A model generated the notes under the pieces. It made no database searches, had not been told where the DNA came from, and saw nothing but the letters and a program-made list of their open reading frames with translations. A program made the translations under genes and the position numbers. Positions 38,325 through 52,180 of a DNA stretch of 64,000 bases are shown piece by piece; the first letter of the stretch is position 1, and each line of letters opens with the position of its first letter. Origin of the DNA: Annona cherimola (Eukaryota > Streptophyta > Magnoliopsida > Magnoliales > Annonaceae); assembly GCA_030490835.1 (NCBI GenBank), contig CM059977.1, positions 21,247,335-21,311,334 on the forward strand. Direction: 5' to 3'.

Positions 38325-38655
38325 AAATCATCAAGGTGCAAAATTTCATTTTTTAATATATTTTTCGAAATTGTTTTATAAAATTTTTAATCTAATTATA
38401 TTTAATCTATAAGTCAAAATTTACTCTTTTTGGATATTTTATATTTTTTATTCTTTAAAACTAAAAATACTTTAGCAATTTTTAAGTGATTGAAATACTT
38501 TTATTTTAAAAAAACCAAAAAAATATATTTATATATCTCCAAAAATGGTAAAACTTAATATATAAGTTAAATATACTTGGGTTGACAATCTTATAAAAAA
38601 ATTTCAAAAAAAATATATTACAAAATAGAATTTTATACCCTGACGCATTGAAAAA
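38325..38655. mobile_element. Foldback MITE, diverged family member
   Basis: TCAAGGTGCAAAATTTCATT (left) and the inverse of ATTTTATACCCTGACGCATTGA (right) bracket the family core (TTTTTAATCTAATTATATTT; inverse AAATATACTTGGGTTGAC; TCCAAAAATGGTAAAACTTA). It ends about 250 bp upstream of the copia element. No clear target duplication. Confidence 0.55.
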
Positions 38656-38967
38656 TTTCTCATTATACTCCAAAGAACTACCAGCTGGTAGAACATCGTT
38701 TGTTCAATGTTTCGTATTCAGTGCTTGGTCAGAAATTTACTTCTACGTGGGTGCATATAATAGCAAAGACAGCCACGCTTAAGTTATATGCAGCCACACT
38801 CAAAATTATTTGCTGCGACTTTGAAACTACTGCATCTGCTGCATATTACGATATATTGCAGCACATTTCAGAGACATAGGATACGTCCTACATGTATATG
38901 CTAAAGAAGCAGCACCGCCTATTGCCGGATATTTCTAGATGTCACCAGGAAACTTCTACGCAGTTAT

Positions 38968-39117
38968 AGAGAAATCATGAAAGTGCCGGAGCTCTCTAGA
39001 AAGTTCTAGAGAAGAATAGAGAAATCATGAAAGTACCGGAGTTCTCTAGAAAGTTCTAGAGAAGAATAGAGAAATCATGAAGGAACCGGAGTTCTCTAGA
39101 AAGTTCTAGAGAAGAAG
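38968..39117 (+). repeat. Three tandem 50-bp units in U3 of the 5' LTR
   Basis: Units start at 38968, 39018 and 39068 (AGAGAAATCATGAA...), with two or three changes between units. Each contains CTAGAAAGTTCTAGAG. The same array is present in the 3' LTR at 42659-42808. Confidence 0.95.
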
Positions 39118-39237
39118 GGTGTGTAGAATTCTAGAACCTTCCAGACTTCTCTTGAATCCTCTAAGAGCTCCAAGAAGATCAAGACATTTCAGGAGAGTTC
39201 TAGGGAATTCCAAAGAGGAGGTGGGAAGATTCTAGAA
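38999..39237 (+). promoter_or_regulatory. Cluster of heat-shock-element-like motifs in the LTR U3
   Basis: Heat shock factors bind alternating GAA/TTC at 2-bp spacing. Seen: GAAAGTTCTAGAG (GAAnnTTCnnGAg) at 38999-39011, 39049-39061 and 39099-39111; TTCTAGAACCTTCCAGA (TTCnnGAAnnTTCnnGA) at 39129-39145; GAAGATTCTAGAA (GAAnnTTCnnGAA, perfect) at 39225-39237. All lie 70-310 bp upstream of the TATA box. Heat responsiveness is inference by analogy with ONSEN/ATCOPIA78. Confidence 0.7.
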
Positions 39238-39305
39238 AGTGATCCTAATCGTCCACTCAAGGACATGTGGCGAAATCCAGAGAGCTCCAAGGGGAGGAGA
39301 GAACC

Positions 39306-39314
39306 TATAAAAGG
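39306..39314 (+). promoter_or_regulatory. TATA box of the copia LTR
   Basis: TATAAAAGG followed by C-rich sequence, in the expected place between U3 and R of the LTR. Confidence 0.7.
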
Positions 39315-39484
39315 GGACAACCCTTTCCCATGGACAAGTAGTTTTGGTGTGAGTGTGATGAGTGCTTGTTGTGTGCATGTGAGTTGGAGTGGGAGCTTAT
39401 AAAGTGAGAGTGTCCAAATTATTTTGTGTGTAATATATTTGTTATAAATAATATTTTATCTTAGAGCATCCATTCTTCAACAAG

Positions 39485-39497
39485 TGGTATCAGAGCC
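39485..39497 (+). other. Primer-binding site (initiator tRNA-Met)
   Basis: TGGTATCAGAGCC, two bases after the 5' LTR, is the standard plant copia/gypsy minus-strand primer site complementary to the 3' end of tRNA-iMet. Confidence 0.95.
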
Positions 39498-39640
39498 AAG
39501 GGTCGGGGACCGTGGTTCGTGAAGGCTACACCAGCTAGACAAAATACGAGGAGATTCTGCACATACGCAGTCTGGGACTGTGAAGCCGATTGGTCTGGGA
39601 CCAAGCTTATTTGGAAAAGTGCTGGGCATACCAAGTCACG

Positions 39641-42595
39641 ATGGCGGATATTTCTACCTCGGTAAGCTCCATTGAGAAGCTAAATTATAACAACTATAAT
39701 ACTTGGTGTTTGCGTATGCAGTTTTATCTGCTTGGACAAGATCTGTGGGATATAGTTGGCGGCAATAATACTATGCCACCCACAGACGAAGAGGAATTGA
39801 AGAGGTGGAAGATAAAAGCTGGCAAAGCCATGTATGTGCTAGCAGTAACTATTGAAGACGAGTTACTGCAGAAGATTAAGGATGCTAAAACACCCAAGGA
39901 GGCATGGGACACCCTCGCAGCACTCTACACAAGGAAAAATGATGCAAAGCTCCAGCAGTTGGAAAATGAGTTGTTATCCATTTCGCAGCAGAATATGACG
40001 GTAAGTGAATATTTCTCCAAAGTTAAATTTCTTTGTGGAGAAATTTCAAAATTAGACCCAGAAAATTCGATCTCTGAGACTAGGATGAGGAGGATTATCA
40101 TTCATGGCTTAAAGCCAGAATACAACGGGATTATCATTGCTACCCGTGGATGGGCCAAAGAACCAACTATAACCGAGTTGGAAAATATTTTGGCCAACCA
40201 AGAAACTTTAGACAAGCAAATGTCTAAAGTTTCGTTAAAGGAGGAGGAGAATGCTCTCTTTAGTAAAAAGAGAGAATTCCAAAGCATCGATCGAGTAGCT
40301 GCGAGGCCAAATGGAGGTAACACAAGAAAACAAGAGGGAGGCTGGCAAAGGAGGCAGCAAGGGCAAAGCTCGCAGCAAGGGGGAGCTCGTCAAAGTGGTG
40401 ACAAAAGAGAGAAGAGATCCCAACGGCAGAAGGACCAATGCTACAACTGTGGCAAAAGAGGCCATTTTGCTAGAGACTGCTGGTTCAAGCGGGCAGAGGG
40501 AAATGCTGCGACTTCTATCCATAACGAAGAAGAATGGGATCTCCAAGCATCCCTTGCAATAGAAGAGCTCCAAGAAATGGCGGCACCCTGCGTTATCAAG
40601 ACAGAAGAGGAGTCGGCTCTCATATCAGTAAGTGAAAAATTAATCAACTATAATGATGATTGGATTGTCGATTCTGGATGTTCCAATCACATGACAGGAG
40701 ACTATGAGAAGTTGACCGGCACGTCTGAGTATAAAGGAGGACGAGTAGTCGTAACGGCTAACAACTCGAAGCTGCCCATCACCCATATCGGCAAGACTAT
40801 GTTTACCCCTCGGTTCAGCTCACAGAAGGTACAACTGGAAAATGTGTTCCATGTACCAGGTATGAAGAAAAACTTATTATCTGTCTCACAACTCACCGCT
40901 TCTGGAAATTATGTGGTGTTCGGCCCAAATGATGTAAGAGTATATCCTAAATTAAAAATAACAAATGAGCCGATCATGGAAGGGCATCGGCTTGAGTCTG
41001 TCTATGTGATGTCTGCACAGACAGCATACATAGACAAGACAAGGAGGAATGAAACTGCAGATTTATGGCACGCGCGGCTGGGACATGTAAGCTATCACAA
41101 GTTGAAGCAGATAATGAAGAAGTCTATGCTCAGAGGCCTTCCCAAGCTAGAAGTTCAAGAAGATACGGTATGTGCTGGATGTCAGTTCGGAAAGGCACAT
41201 CAACTACCGTATGAGGAGTCAAAATTTCAGACCAAGGTGCCTCTCGAGATAGTACACTCAGACGTATTTGGACGAGTAAAGCAGTCATCCATTAGCGGTT
41301 ACCAGTACATGATAACCTTCATCGATGACTATTCAAGGTACGCCTGGGTTGATTTTATGAAAGAAAAATCTGAGGCGTTCACTAAATTCAAAGAATTTAA
41401 GCAAAAAGTGGAAAGTGAAGTAGGCCGAAAAATACGATGCCTACGCACAGACAATGGGGGAGAGTATACGTCAGCTGAATTTTCAGAGTATCTACAAAAG
41501 TGTAAGATACGCCGACAGCTGACTTGCCCAAACACGCCACAACAGAATGGAGTGGCAGAAAGAAAAAATCGACACTTGGCAGAGATATGCAAAAGTATGC
41601 TGCATGCCAAGAATGTGCCACCTAAATTTTGGGCTGAATGCATGAAGACTGCTGCCCATGTCATAAATAGGCTTCCTCAACCTAGACTTGGGTATATTTC
41701 TCCTTTTGAGAAATTGTGGAGCACCAAACCAACGGTAAGCCATTTCCGTGTGTTTGGATGCGTCTGCTATGTATTTATTCTTGACCACCTTCGTAGTAAG
41801 TTCGACAAAAAAGCCATTCGCTGTATATTTGTTGGCTATGACAGCGAACGAAAAGGTTGGAGATGTTGTGATCCAACCACAGGTCGATGTTATGTCTCAC
41901 GAAATGTAATTTTCGATGAGGCATCATCTTGGTGGTCATCACAGGCAGTATTAGTACCTGACTCTAATGAAATAGAAGAACAGTTAAGAGAAAGGCAGCA
42001 GGAACGAATTGAGCCAAGTCAAACTCAGTCAACAGAGGAGCCAACTGAAGAGGACGAACTCTCACCGAGTAGAGAGAAGTCCAAATCACCAGAAAAATCA
42101 GATAGCCCATGGCAAACAGGAGTGCATCACAGGAGTATAGAAGAAGAAAGACCGAGCCAGATTGAAGAGTTCGATGAACAAGAAAAAGCAAGATCTGTTC
42201 CACGGCGATCCAACAGACAACGGAAGCCGAATCCAAAATATGCTAATGCAGCAGTGCTCGAAGCGACTGAAGAAGCGGAACCGGTCACGTACGAGGAAGC
42301 ATCCCAGAGTCTAAACTGGAGGAAGGCTATGGAAGAAGAAATTCAAGCCTTGAAGCAAAACGAGACATGGGACCTAGTACCAAAAACTAAGGAAGCCACA
42401 TCTAGATGCAGTTCGACGCATATTAAGGTGCTATACGGAGAAATCAAGATGAAACACATCAACACAGAAGATCAAGTTGCAGACATATTTACCAAAGGGC
42501 TTACCAGAGAAAAATTTGAAAAACTCAGAAGTCGAATTGGTATGGCAACCAGAGTGGAGTTAAAAGAGAAAGTCGGTGCTGAGGGGGAGAATTAA
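39641..42595 (+). CDS. Copia Gag-protease-integrase polyprotein with RT/RNase H deleted
   Basis: A single open frame; an in-frame ATG also exists at 39590, but 39641 ([10 protein letters not shown]) matches the usual copia Gag start and gives 984 residues, versus about 1,300 or more for a full polyprotein. Domains: Gag UBN2-type (about 1-230), CCHC zinc knuckle [14 protein letters not shown] from residue 267, aspartic protease with catalytic Asp344 in DSGCSNH, GAG-pre-integrase with HHCC pattern (about 470-535), integrase core with Asp541, Asp604 and Glu640 (DD35E), and an acidic linker. Then only the first RT residues (WRKAMEEEI from 893, ending WDLVPK) are fused near 915-932 to the last part of RNase H ([22 protein letters not shown] from 933). 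The missing segment is roughly 400 residues and the junction keeps frame. The TAA stop is formed by the first three bases of the 3' LTR. Confidence 0.92.
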   Translation: MADISTSVSSIEKLNYNNYNTWCLRMQFYLLGQDLWDIVGGNNTMPPTDEEELKRWKIKAGKAMYVLAVTIEDELLQKIKDAKTPKEAWDTLAALYTRKNDAKLQQLENELLSISQQNMTVSEYFSKVKFLCGEISKLDPENSISETRMRRIIIHGLKPEYNGIIIATRGWAKEPTITELENILANQETLDKQMSKVSLKEEENALFSKKREFQSIDRVAARPNGGNTRKQEGGWQRRQQGQSSQQGGARQSGDKREKRSQRQKDQCYNCGKRGHFARDCWFKRAEGNAATSIHNEEEWDLQASLAIEELQEMAAPCVIKTEEESALISVSEKLINYNDDWIVDSGCSNHMTGDYEKLTGTSEYKGGRVVVTANNSKLPITHIGKTMFTPRFSSQKVQLENVFHVPGMKKNLLSVSQLTASGNYVVFGPNDVRVYPKLKITNEPIMEGHRLESVYVMSAQTAYIDKTRRNETADLWHARLGHVSYHKLKQIMKKSMLRGLPKLEVQEDTVCAGCQFGKAHQLPYEESKFQTKVPLEIVHSDVFGRVKQSSISGYQYMITFIDDYSRYAWVDFMKEKSEAFTKFKEFKQKVESEVGRKIRCLRTDNGGEYTSAEFSEYLQKCKIRRQLTCPNTPQQNGVAERKNRHLAEICKSMLHAKNVPPKFWAECMKTAAHVINRLPQPRLGYISPFEKLWSTKPTVSHFRVFGCVCYVFILDHLRSKFDKKAIRCIFVGYDSERKGWRCCDPTTGRCYVSRNVIFDEASSWWSSQAVLVPDSNEIEEQLRERQQERIEPSQTQSTEEPTEEDELSPSREKSKSPEKSDSPWQTGVHHRSIEEERPSQIEEFDEQEKARSVPRRSNRQRKPNPKYANAAVLEATEEAEPVTYEEASQSLNWRKAMEEEIQALKQNETWDLVPKTKEATSRCSSTHIKVLYGEIKMKHINTEDQVADIFTKGLTREKFEKLRSRIGMATRVELKEKVGAEGEN
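42581..42591 (+). other. Polypurine tract
   Basis: GAGGGGGAGAA lies one base before the 3' LTR, the expected plus-strand primer position; it also encodes the last residues of the polyprotein. Confidence 0.85.
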
Positions 42596-43173
42596 AGAAG
42601 CAGCACCGCCTATTGCCGGATATTTCTAGATGTCACCAGGAAACTTCTACGCAGTTATAGAGAAATCATGAAAGTGCCGGAGCTCTCTAGAAAGTTCTAG
42701 AGAAGAATAGAGAAATCATGAAAGTACCGGAGTTCTCTAGAAAGTTCTAGAGAAGAATAGAGAAATCATGAAGGAACCGGAGTTCTCTAGAAAGTTCTAG
42801 AGAAGAAGGGTGTGTAGAATTCTAGAACCTTCCAGACTTCTCTTGAATCCTCTAAGAGCTCCAAGAAGATCAAGACATTTCAGGAGAGTTCTAGGGAATT
42901 CCAAAGAGGAGGTGGGAAGATTCTAGAAAGTGATCCTAATCGTCCACTCAAGGACATGTGGCGAAATCCAGAGAGCTCCAAGGGGAGGAGAGAACCTATA
43001 AAAGGGGACAACCCTTTCCCATGGACAAGTAGTTTTGGTGTGAGTGTGATGAGTGCTTGTTGTGTGCATGTGAGTTGGAGTGGGAGCTTATAAAGTGAGA
43101 GTGTCCAAATTATTTTGTGTGTAATATATTTGTTATAAATAATATTTTATCTTAGAGCATCCATTCTTCAACA
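42593..43173 (+). repeat. 3' LTR of the copia element
   Basis: 581 bp, identical to the 5' LTR by reading, including the three 50-bp units and the HSE-like cluster (offset +3691). Confidence 0.95.
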
Positions 43174-43178
43174 TATGC

Positions 43179-43829
43179 TACGGACAGTAAGCAGCCAAAT
43201 TTGCTGCCATTTCGTTTACAGGGAAATTATTTTCAGTTAAATGAAATTACTTGCTGCTCAATTCATATTATATGAAGCCAAAATTGTGCTTGCAGTATTT
43301 TACAAAATTTGTTGTGGAAAATCGCAAATCGCAAGATATATAATGTCTATTTGTGATGGATTTTTTTAATGTCACCCAATCCGGAGTAATTACTGCTTCT
43401 AGATTTATCCTTCCATTTCATATATAGCCATTGAATACACGCATTTGATTTCTTGATCAGCTTGATTTTGGTTCTATTCATCATCCCAAGAGTGCCAGCT
43501 CTTCGACGGCAATAAAACGCTTCCATTTCGTGTAATATGCGACGTACTAATTGTGCTGGGACATGGTTGGTGGAGTGGTTTTACCTTCTCTGACTGCAGT
43601 TTTCGGAATTTCTTTGGGTTGGTTCGATTATTCGAACACGTAAAACAAATAAATGGGCTGGTGGAAAAAAAGGAAAAAAAAAAAAAAAAACTCCAATCCC
43701 TCCGCGACCACGGTGGAATTAACTGTATTTAGTATTTACCATGCATGGGTCCAAAGAACTTTGATATTCTTTACCCGTAATTAAAGGAAGCTTTGACAAA
43801 ATAATAAAAGTTGTTGTCAAGTAATCTCC
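43179..43829. other. Intergenic, nothing recognised
   Basis: Includes an A-rich run near 43660-43690. No gene or repeat ends seen. Confidence 0.45.
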
Positions 43830-44407
43830 GGCGGGATGTTAATGGTCATGGTCAATCCATCAACCGTCCAACCCGTTTATAAATAGGTTTGGATTGAGAT
43901 TTTTGAATAAATAAGTTATAATACGACAACCCATTTAACGATTTAATTAAATAAACAGATTATGGTTGAAATTGTATAGCTCGTCAACCCGTTTAACCCA
44001 TATAACTTGTTCAACATGTTCAACTCATTTAACTCATTTAATTCATTAAAGTTCTATAAATAAATGCAAAATACTTAGTTATTTTTCCTCTCTACGTCTT
44101 CCTTCCGTCACCTAAATTTTATTTTTCCACTACTGCCCGAATTTCATTTCCTACTACTGTCCTATTTTCATTTTCCCTGCGCTGAAAATATTCTCGTCTC
44201 TCCCGGCGAGTTCATTATTTACTAGAGTCTAGACTTTCAGGTCATCTGCTAGATAACCTGTTAACAACCTGCTAACCCATTTATTAAATGAGTTAAGGTT
44301 GAGGTTTTTTAAATGAGTTAATAAATGGATTAGGGTTGAGATATTTTAAATGAGTTAGGATTAGGATTAGACTCCAATCCGTCCAACTCAATCCGTTAAC
44401 ACCCCTA
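43830..44407. mobile_element. Non-autonomous hAT-like element, family c
   Basis: Left GGGATGTTAATGGTCATGG and inverted right TTAGGGGTGTTAACGG are terminal repeats. Internal AACCCGTTTA, TTAATTAAATAAACAG and ATGAGTTAAGG phrases match the copy at 60726-61280 almost in order. The target duplication is weak (ATCTCCGG versus ACTTCCGA). Confidence 0.65.
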
Positions 44408-44410
44408 ACT

Positions 44411-44585
44411 TCCGAATATGAATTATGATAGAATATTATATATCTAAAGTAGTATTACTGGTTACTTGATATGAATTATGATCGAATATTATATCTCTAA
44501 AGTAGTATTACTTTTTCCATAAAAAAAAAAGTAGTATTACTTTGTACTTCAAAAAAAAAAAAAAAAAAGTAGTATTACTTTGTGA
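44411..44585. repeat. Short direct repeats of AAAGTAGTATTACT
   Basis: The 14-mer occurs at 44446, 44499, 44528 and 44566. The first two sit in a 53-bp tandem duplication (ATATGAATTATGAT...), while the last two are separated by A runs, suggesting slippage or local retro-copying. Confidence 0.85.
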
Positions 44586-45052
44586 ACCTGGCTTAGGCCG
44601 GTTACGCCCGGTCCATGCGCCCCCATGCTTAGGGATCGGGATGTGGTCTCTTGCGTAAAAATCCAATAATAATAAATTTTCAAAAAAAATTAATACACGC
44701 AGTTGGAGTATCATACATAGCAGAAGCTTAATGCACTGGGCTCTCTTTATTTATATCTAATTTATTTATAAAGCAAGTCCACCAAAATAAATTAGGAATT
44801 AAATTTGTGTTGGTAATTGATGAGATTCTATTAGCCTAGCCTAACTAATAGGGTATTGTATATATTGTTTTATTGGGGCCTACCCATTTACTTGTGCAAT
44901 AAGCTTAATCAAAAAGTGGGAGAAATTAACAGGAGCACAGAAAGCATTATTTATATCCTTCTCACAGGTCATTTCATTGACCTCACCAGAATTCTCACTT
45001 CTCAGTAGTACCATCCATCCCCAAGATTCGTTCTTCTGAATTTTTCTGACTA

Positions 45053-48595
<3,543 letters not shown>

Positions 48596-49351
48596 TTAAT
48601 TAATTAAGTTTATGGAGAATTATAAATTAATGCACCCCGTCAATATTGATTAATTTCTTCTGTGGTGGGAAGGACAAAAGGAATTGAAGAAAATTAATGT
48701 TTGAAATAAAAGTTCCCTCTGATCAAAATATGATCTATTGATCTATATTTCTCTAATTAGCTTCGTTAAATTTCCAAAGTGAAAAGATGGATCTTACATG
48801 TTACAGATCTTACTGGAATAATTAATTAAGCAAGAGGTCAACTAATGATTCGGGTGCACGCCTATTCTCAATGGCAAAATCATGTATGCTAGTGAGGGCA
48901 TCATATGAGAAAAGATTTAGAAAAAAGACGTAAAATACTCAATTTTGTTCAAATTAAAATATAACTCATCTCATTATCAATAAACAAAAACCTATCTAAT
49001 TGGCGGCCTGACTTCTGGACTCCACTTACGAAAGGAGCATTTTTATGAGTATGATATCCTACATTAGGGATTATTTTTGTGACAATGGTTGTTGCTAAGA
49101 GTTTGTTTGGTAACATAAGTGGGTGAGGAAATGGAAAAGGGAATATTTTTTAATAGTATAATATTATAAGAGTGAAGTAAGAATAAATATGATAATTATG
49201 TGAAAAATAATTAAAATATAAAGATAAAGCTCAAAAAGGTAATATAATTAAGTAGTTAAGGATCTTAAAATGTCAAAAAAAAAATTTCAAAAAGGGTGCG
49301 GCAGTAAGAGAAGAAAGTGGATTTCTTACTACACATGTTACATACGTGCCT
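48596..49351. other. Peroxidase 3' flank and intergenic DNA
   Basis: The 3' UTR probably ends soon after TGAAATAAAAG near 48700. 49095-49310 contains a Tourist-like MITE arm (GAGTTTGTTTGGTAACATAA; GAGTGAAGTAAGAATAAATA). Confidence 0.45.
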
Positions 49352-49680
49352 TAGATGAGAATTGATTCGATGCACTAGGACTAGGGTCCAAAACCTCTTT
49401 TTTTTTTTCTGAAAATTTAACTGAGGTGTATTTAACTTATATATTAAGTTTTACAATTTTGGAGATATATAAATATATATTTTGATTTTTTAAAAACATG
49501 GGTATTTTAATCTCGACTAAAGTACTATTTTTTAAAAAAATAAAAAACTATATACACATATCCAAAAATGATAAAATTTTGCTTATAGATTAAATACAAC
49601 TATATTAATAATCTTATTAAAAAATATAAAAAAGGAGTTTTAGACTCTAGTGCATTGAATTAGTTTTCGTCTAAGATGAG
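49352..49680. mobile_element. Foldback MITE, family member with GCACTAGGACTAGGGTCC end
   Basis: Left TTAGATGAGAATTGATTCGA and inverted right TTAGACGAAAACTAATTCAA, continuing into TGCACTAG in both arms. The inner core (TATATTAAGTTTTACAATTT; CCAAAAATGATAAAATTTTG) is that of the family. No target duplication found. Confidence 0.6.
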
Positions 49681-50482
49681 TAACAACTCATATATTTATA
49701 TTTTTATATGAGTTCATATGTATTTATTTTATAAATGAAGATTTATTATTTCTGGATTTATATATATATTTTATGAAATTTTCATCCGTTTTACACTATC
49801 AAATGAAAACTGAAAAGTAGTATTTTTCGAAAATTTATAGAAAATATATACAAAAATTTATAAAATAAAAAAAATCGCTATATAAATAAAATACATTTTG
49901 GCCTGCATAGAAATAAAGAAAAAACTGAAATCCGTGGAATCGTAATGTTGTTATTTAGGTAAGTGAGGCCTATTGTACAAGATCATAATCTTTCTTATAT
50001 CTTAGTCTATAAAAAATTGTTGGAGACAGGCAGATGAGAATGGATTAGGATGAAATTTTTTATTTTCAAAAGATTCTTAATTTTTTTAATTTATGATTTT
50101 ACTTTCCTCATTGCTGGAATAATTGCGTACATTTCAATTCACAAGAATTTTTTTAAAAAATCTAATCTTACCATTTTATCCTTATCCTCTTAAATCATCC
50201 TAAACAGACAAGAATTGAAAATGCTTCAAAAACCTTGATTTTTTTTCCAATAATTTAAATTGTGCTGCCCCTTCTTGTCATCATCGGAAATGCTGGGTGT
50301 CCCATCAGATTTTTTTTTTTTTTTTTTAAAAAAAGAAATGCTTGGTGTCTGTCACGAAGAAGGCAAAACCACCCACGCCGTCGCTATCAACCCTCCTCCT
50401 CCTGCGCGCCTACCGCAGTACCGCTTATCTTCCTTGGAGGCAGCTTCATGGTTCATGCCCCTGAAGGCCCAAACTATCGACG
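49681..50482. other. Intergenic; probable promoter region of the DnaJ-type zinc-finger gene
   Basis: AT-rich to 50300, then a long T run (50311-50328) followed by GC-rich sequence leading to the ATG. No further motif could be assigned with confidence. Confidence 0.4.
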
Positions 50483-52180
50483 ATGGCTTGCGTCGCGCAG
50501 CCGCGACTGTCGGCGTCATCCAGTGCAACGCGACTGCGGATTTCTTGCCAATCCGACTCGAGCGTGTCATCCTCTGATTTCTTACCGTCCAAAGTGAACT
50601 TCGCCCCGCGCATCTCCCTCACAAAACCAACTTGGGTCGTCCGAACTGAGGTAAAAAAAAAAAAAAAAATTACAGTCGGCCTCTGGAACTCAAATCCATA
50701 ATTTCCAAATACGGCCCACTAATTCGTAGATCGAAACCGTTGATTATTTCTGTCCTGCTGTGCATGGACTACAGGTGGAAATTCTTCTGTTGCAAGAGCT
50801 CATTTCTCAGTTGTCAAATTTGGAAAAATCGTCTGATTATTTGGATCAGTTAGTTGTGGGAAAAATTGGGGATTGGGTTATGGAAAGGAGTGGGAGTAGT
50901 TTGCCTAATGGCTTAGATAACTGAAGAACTTGCGCTGTGCTGCTTTGCAATTCTCATTCAACAACGAAGGAATCTCCGCAAACTTTCTGGAAATCTAAAT
51001 ACCTATGGAATCCTCTAGAATTCCTATTTGATGCAATGGTTTGTTAATAAGCCTTATTGAGACCATGCAGTGGCAAATCCCATCTGCTTGTTACAATATT
51101 TGATTTTTTTTAAAAAAAAAAAAAATTCGATCAGTTACAGTATTAGACTTTGGATTGGATATGGGTTGATCTATTAATTGAGGGTGGGAGAAAGATCGGG
51201 GCTAACTATGTTTGACAGAAAATTTTTCATTTTGTCTGCCGAATCTAAAATTTGTTTGCGTCAATAGCATTCCTAATCATTTATCTTCCTGGTCCATGCA
51301 GTCAAACGTTTGGAAGGAACAAAGGAAAAAGCCGCAGCCGCCATGTCTGGTGTGCAGGGGAAGTGGGAGAATAAACTGCCACCATTGTCAAGGAAGAGGT
51401 CTTAGCTTATCCCTCTTTTTTAGATGTGTATAATGAGTCAGAGGAGTGTAGTTTCGATGTTGAGGAACGCCCATCAGACGGATGAACAAGATTGAGTGTC
51501 ATGACTGAGCTTTGTTATTCCTTTTCTTTGAACCAGTATTTCATAACTAGGAATTCAGGAGGTTTTGTTGTCTTCTTTTGATGGAGATATTATGATGGGG
51601 AAAGCTCAAAAAATGCATTTGCTTGTAAGTCTAATAATTACCACCTTAGTATATGCCAGTAGGTGGTTTGTGATAACTGATAAAATATGCACTATAGCAT
51701 GAAGTTTCTAAATTTGAGGAAGAGATGTAGAAGCGTGTTACTGTTCACGGGTAGATTTTCCAGGGGTTCGATTCTTGGCTTTGTTTCTTCTAGAGTAAAA
51801 ATTAAGAGAGAGATCTTTTTCTTTTTTTTTTCCCCTGAAGTGATGCTATATGTGCTTCTAATTTTTTTGTGCGGTTGCTAATGTTGGTAGGCAGAACAAA
51901 TTTTATAAATCAAGTAATGCTTCCAAAAGGCGAGTGGCCAAAATGGTGAGATATTCTGCAATCAGTGCCTACGGCTGCATGCATATTCCTGTATTTCTTG
52001 CTTCTAATGAAAAGGATGCCTGATCTGTGCAGGTGTAGGACCTGCGGTGGTAGTGGCCTTGGTTATTGCAACCGTTGTTTTGGAACTGGAGAATACAGGG
52101 AATTAATGGGCTTTCATTTCAAAAAAAGGATTGACCCTACTTCAAGACAAAGTCACAGAAGTGACCAGTCAGCTCAATGA
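50483..52180 (+). CDS. Plastid-targeted DnaJ-type zinc-finger protein
   Basis: Exons 50483-50650, 51302-51398, 51891-51945 and 52033-52180 join in phase through GT-AG introns to 155 residues. Residues 1 to about 55 are Ser/Arg/Thr-rich with few acidic residues, like a chloroplast transit peptide; the ATG is in good context (ATGGCT). Four CxxCxGxG-type motifs follow: CLVCRGSG (71-78), CHHCQGRG (82-89), CRTCGGSG (108-115) and CNRCFGTG (119-126), the two-zinc fold of DnaJ proteins without a J domain. The middle phrase MLPKGEWPKWC (98-108) is shared, as I recall, with small plant DnaJ/Hsp40 cysteine-rich proteins of unknown client, distinct from BSD2 and LQY1. Such proteins generally assist folding or assembly of plastid complexes, so the specific role is inference. 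The C-terminal 25 residues are basic and hydrophilic. Confidence 0.85.

Larger units (their letters stand above)
38902..39482 (+). repeat. 5' LTR of the copia element
   Basis: 581 bp from TAAAGAAGCAG to ATTCTTCAACA. Contains three tandem 50-bp units (38968-39117), several heat-shock-element-like arrays (see regulatory entry), a TATA box TATAAAAGG at 39306-39314, and the R/U5 portion downstream. Confidence 0.95.
38902..43173 (+). mobile_element. Young Ty1-copia retrotransposon, RT-deleted (non-autonomous)
   Basis: 4,272 bp, complete from LTR to LTR, with perfect 5-bp duplication TATGC at 38897-38901 and 43174-43178. The two 581-bp LTRs read identically, so the insertion is recent. It has a primer-binding site complementary to initiator tRNA-Met, a purine tract, and one long open frame in gag-protease-integrase order typical of copia. 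Reverse transcriptase and RNase H are nearly all missing, so it can only move with proteins supplied in trans. LTR ends are 5'-TA...CA-3', a non-canonical form. Confidence 0.95.

Noticed and set aside
38968..39117. CRISPR-like or satellite array
   Set aside because: There are only three directly adjacent units with no spacers; they sit in both LTRs of a retrotransposon.
40235..40573. Minus-strand open frames across the copia polyprotein
   Set aside because: Shadows of the retrotransposon coding strand.
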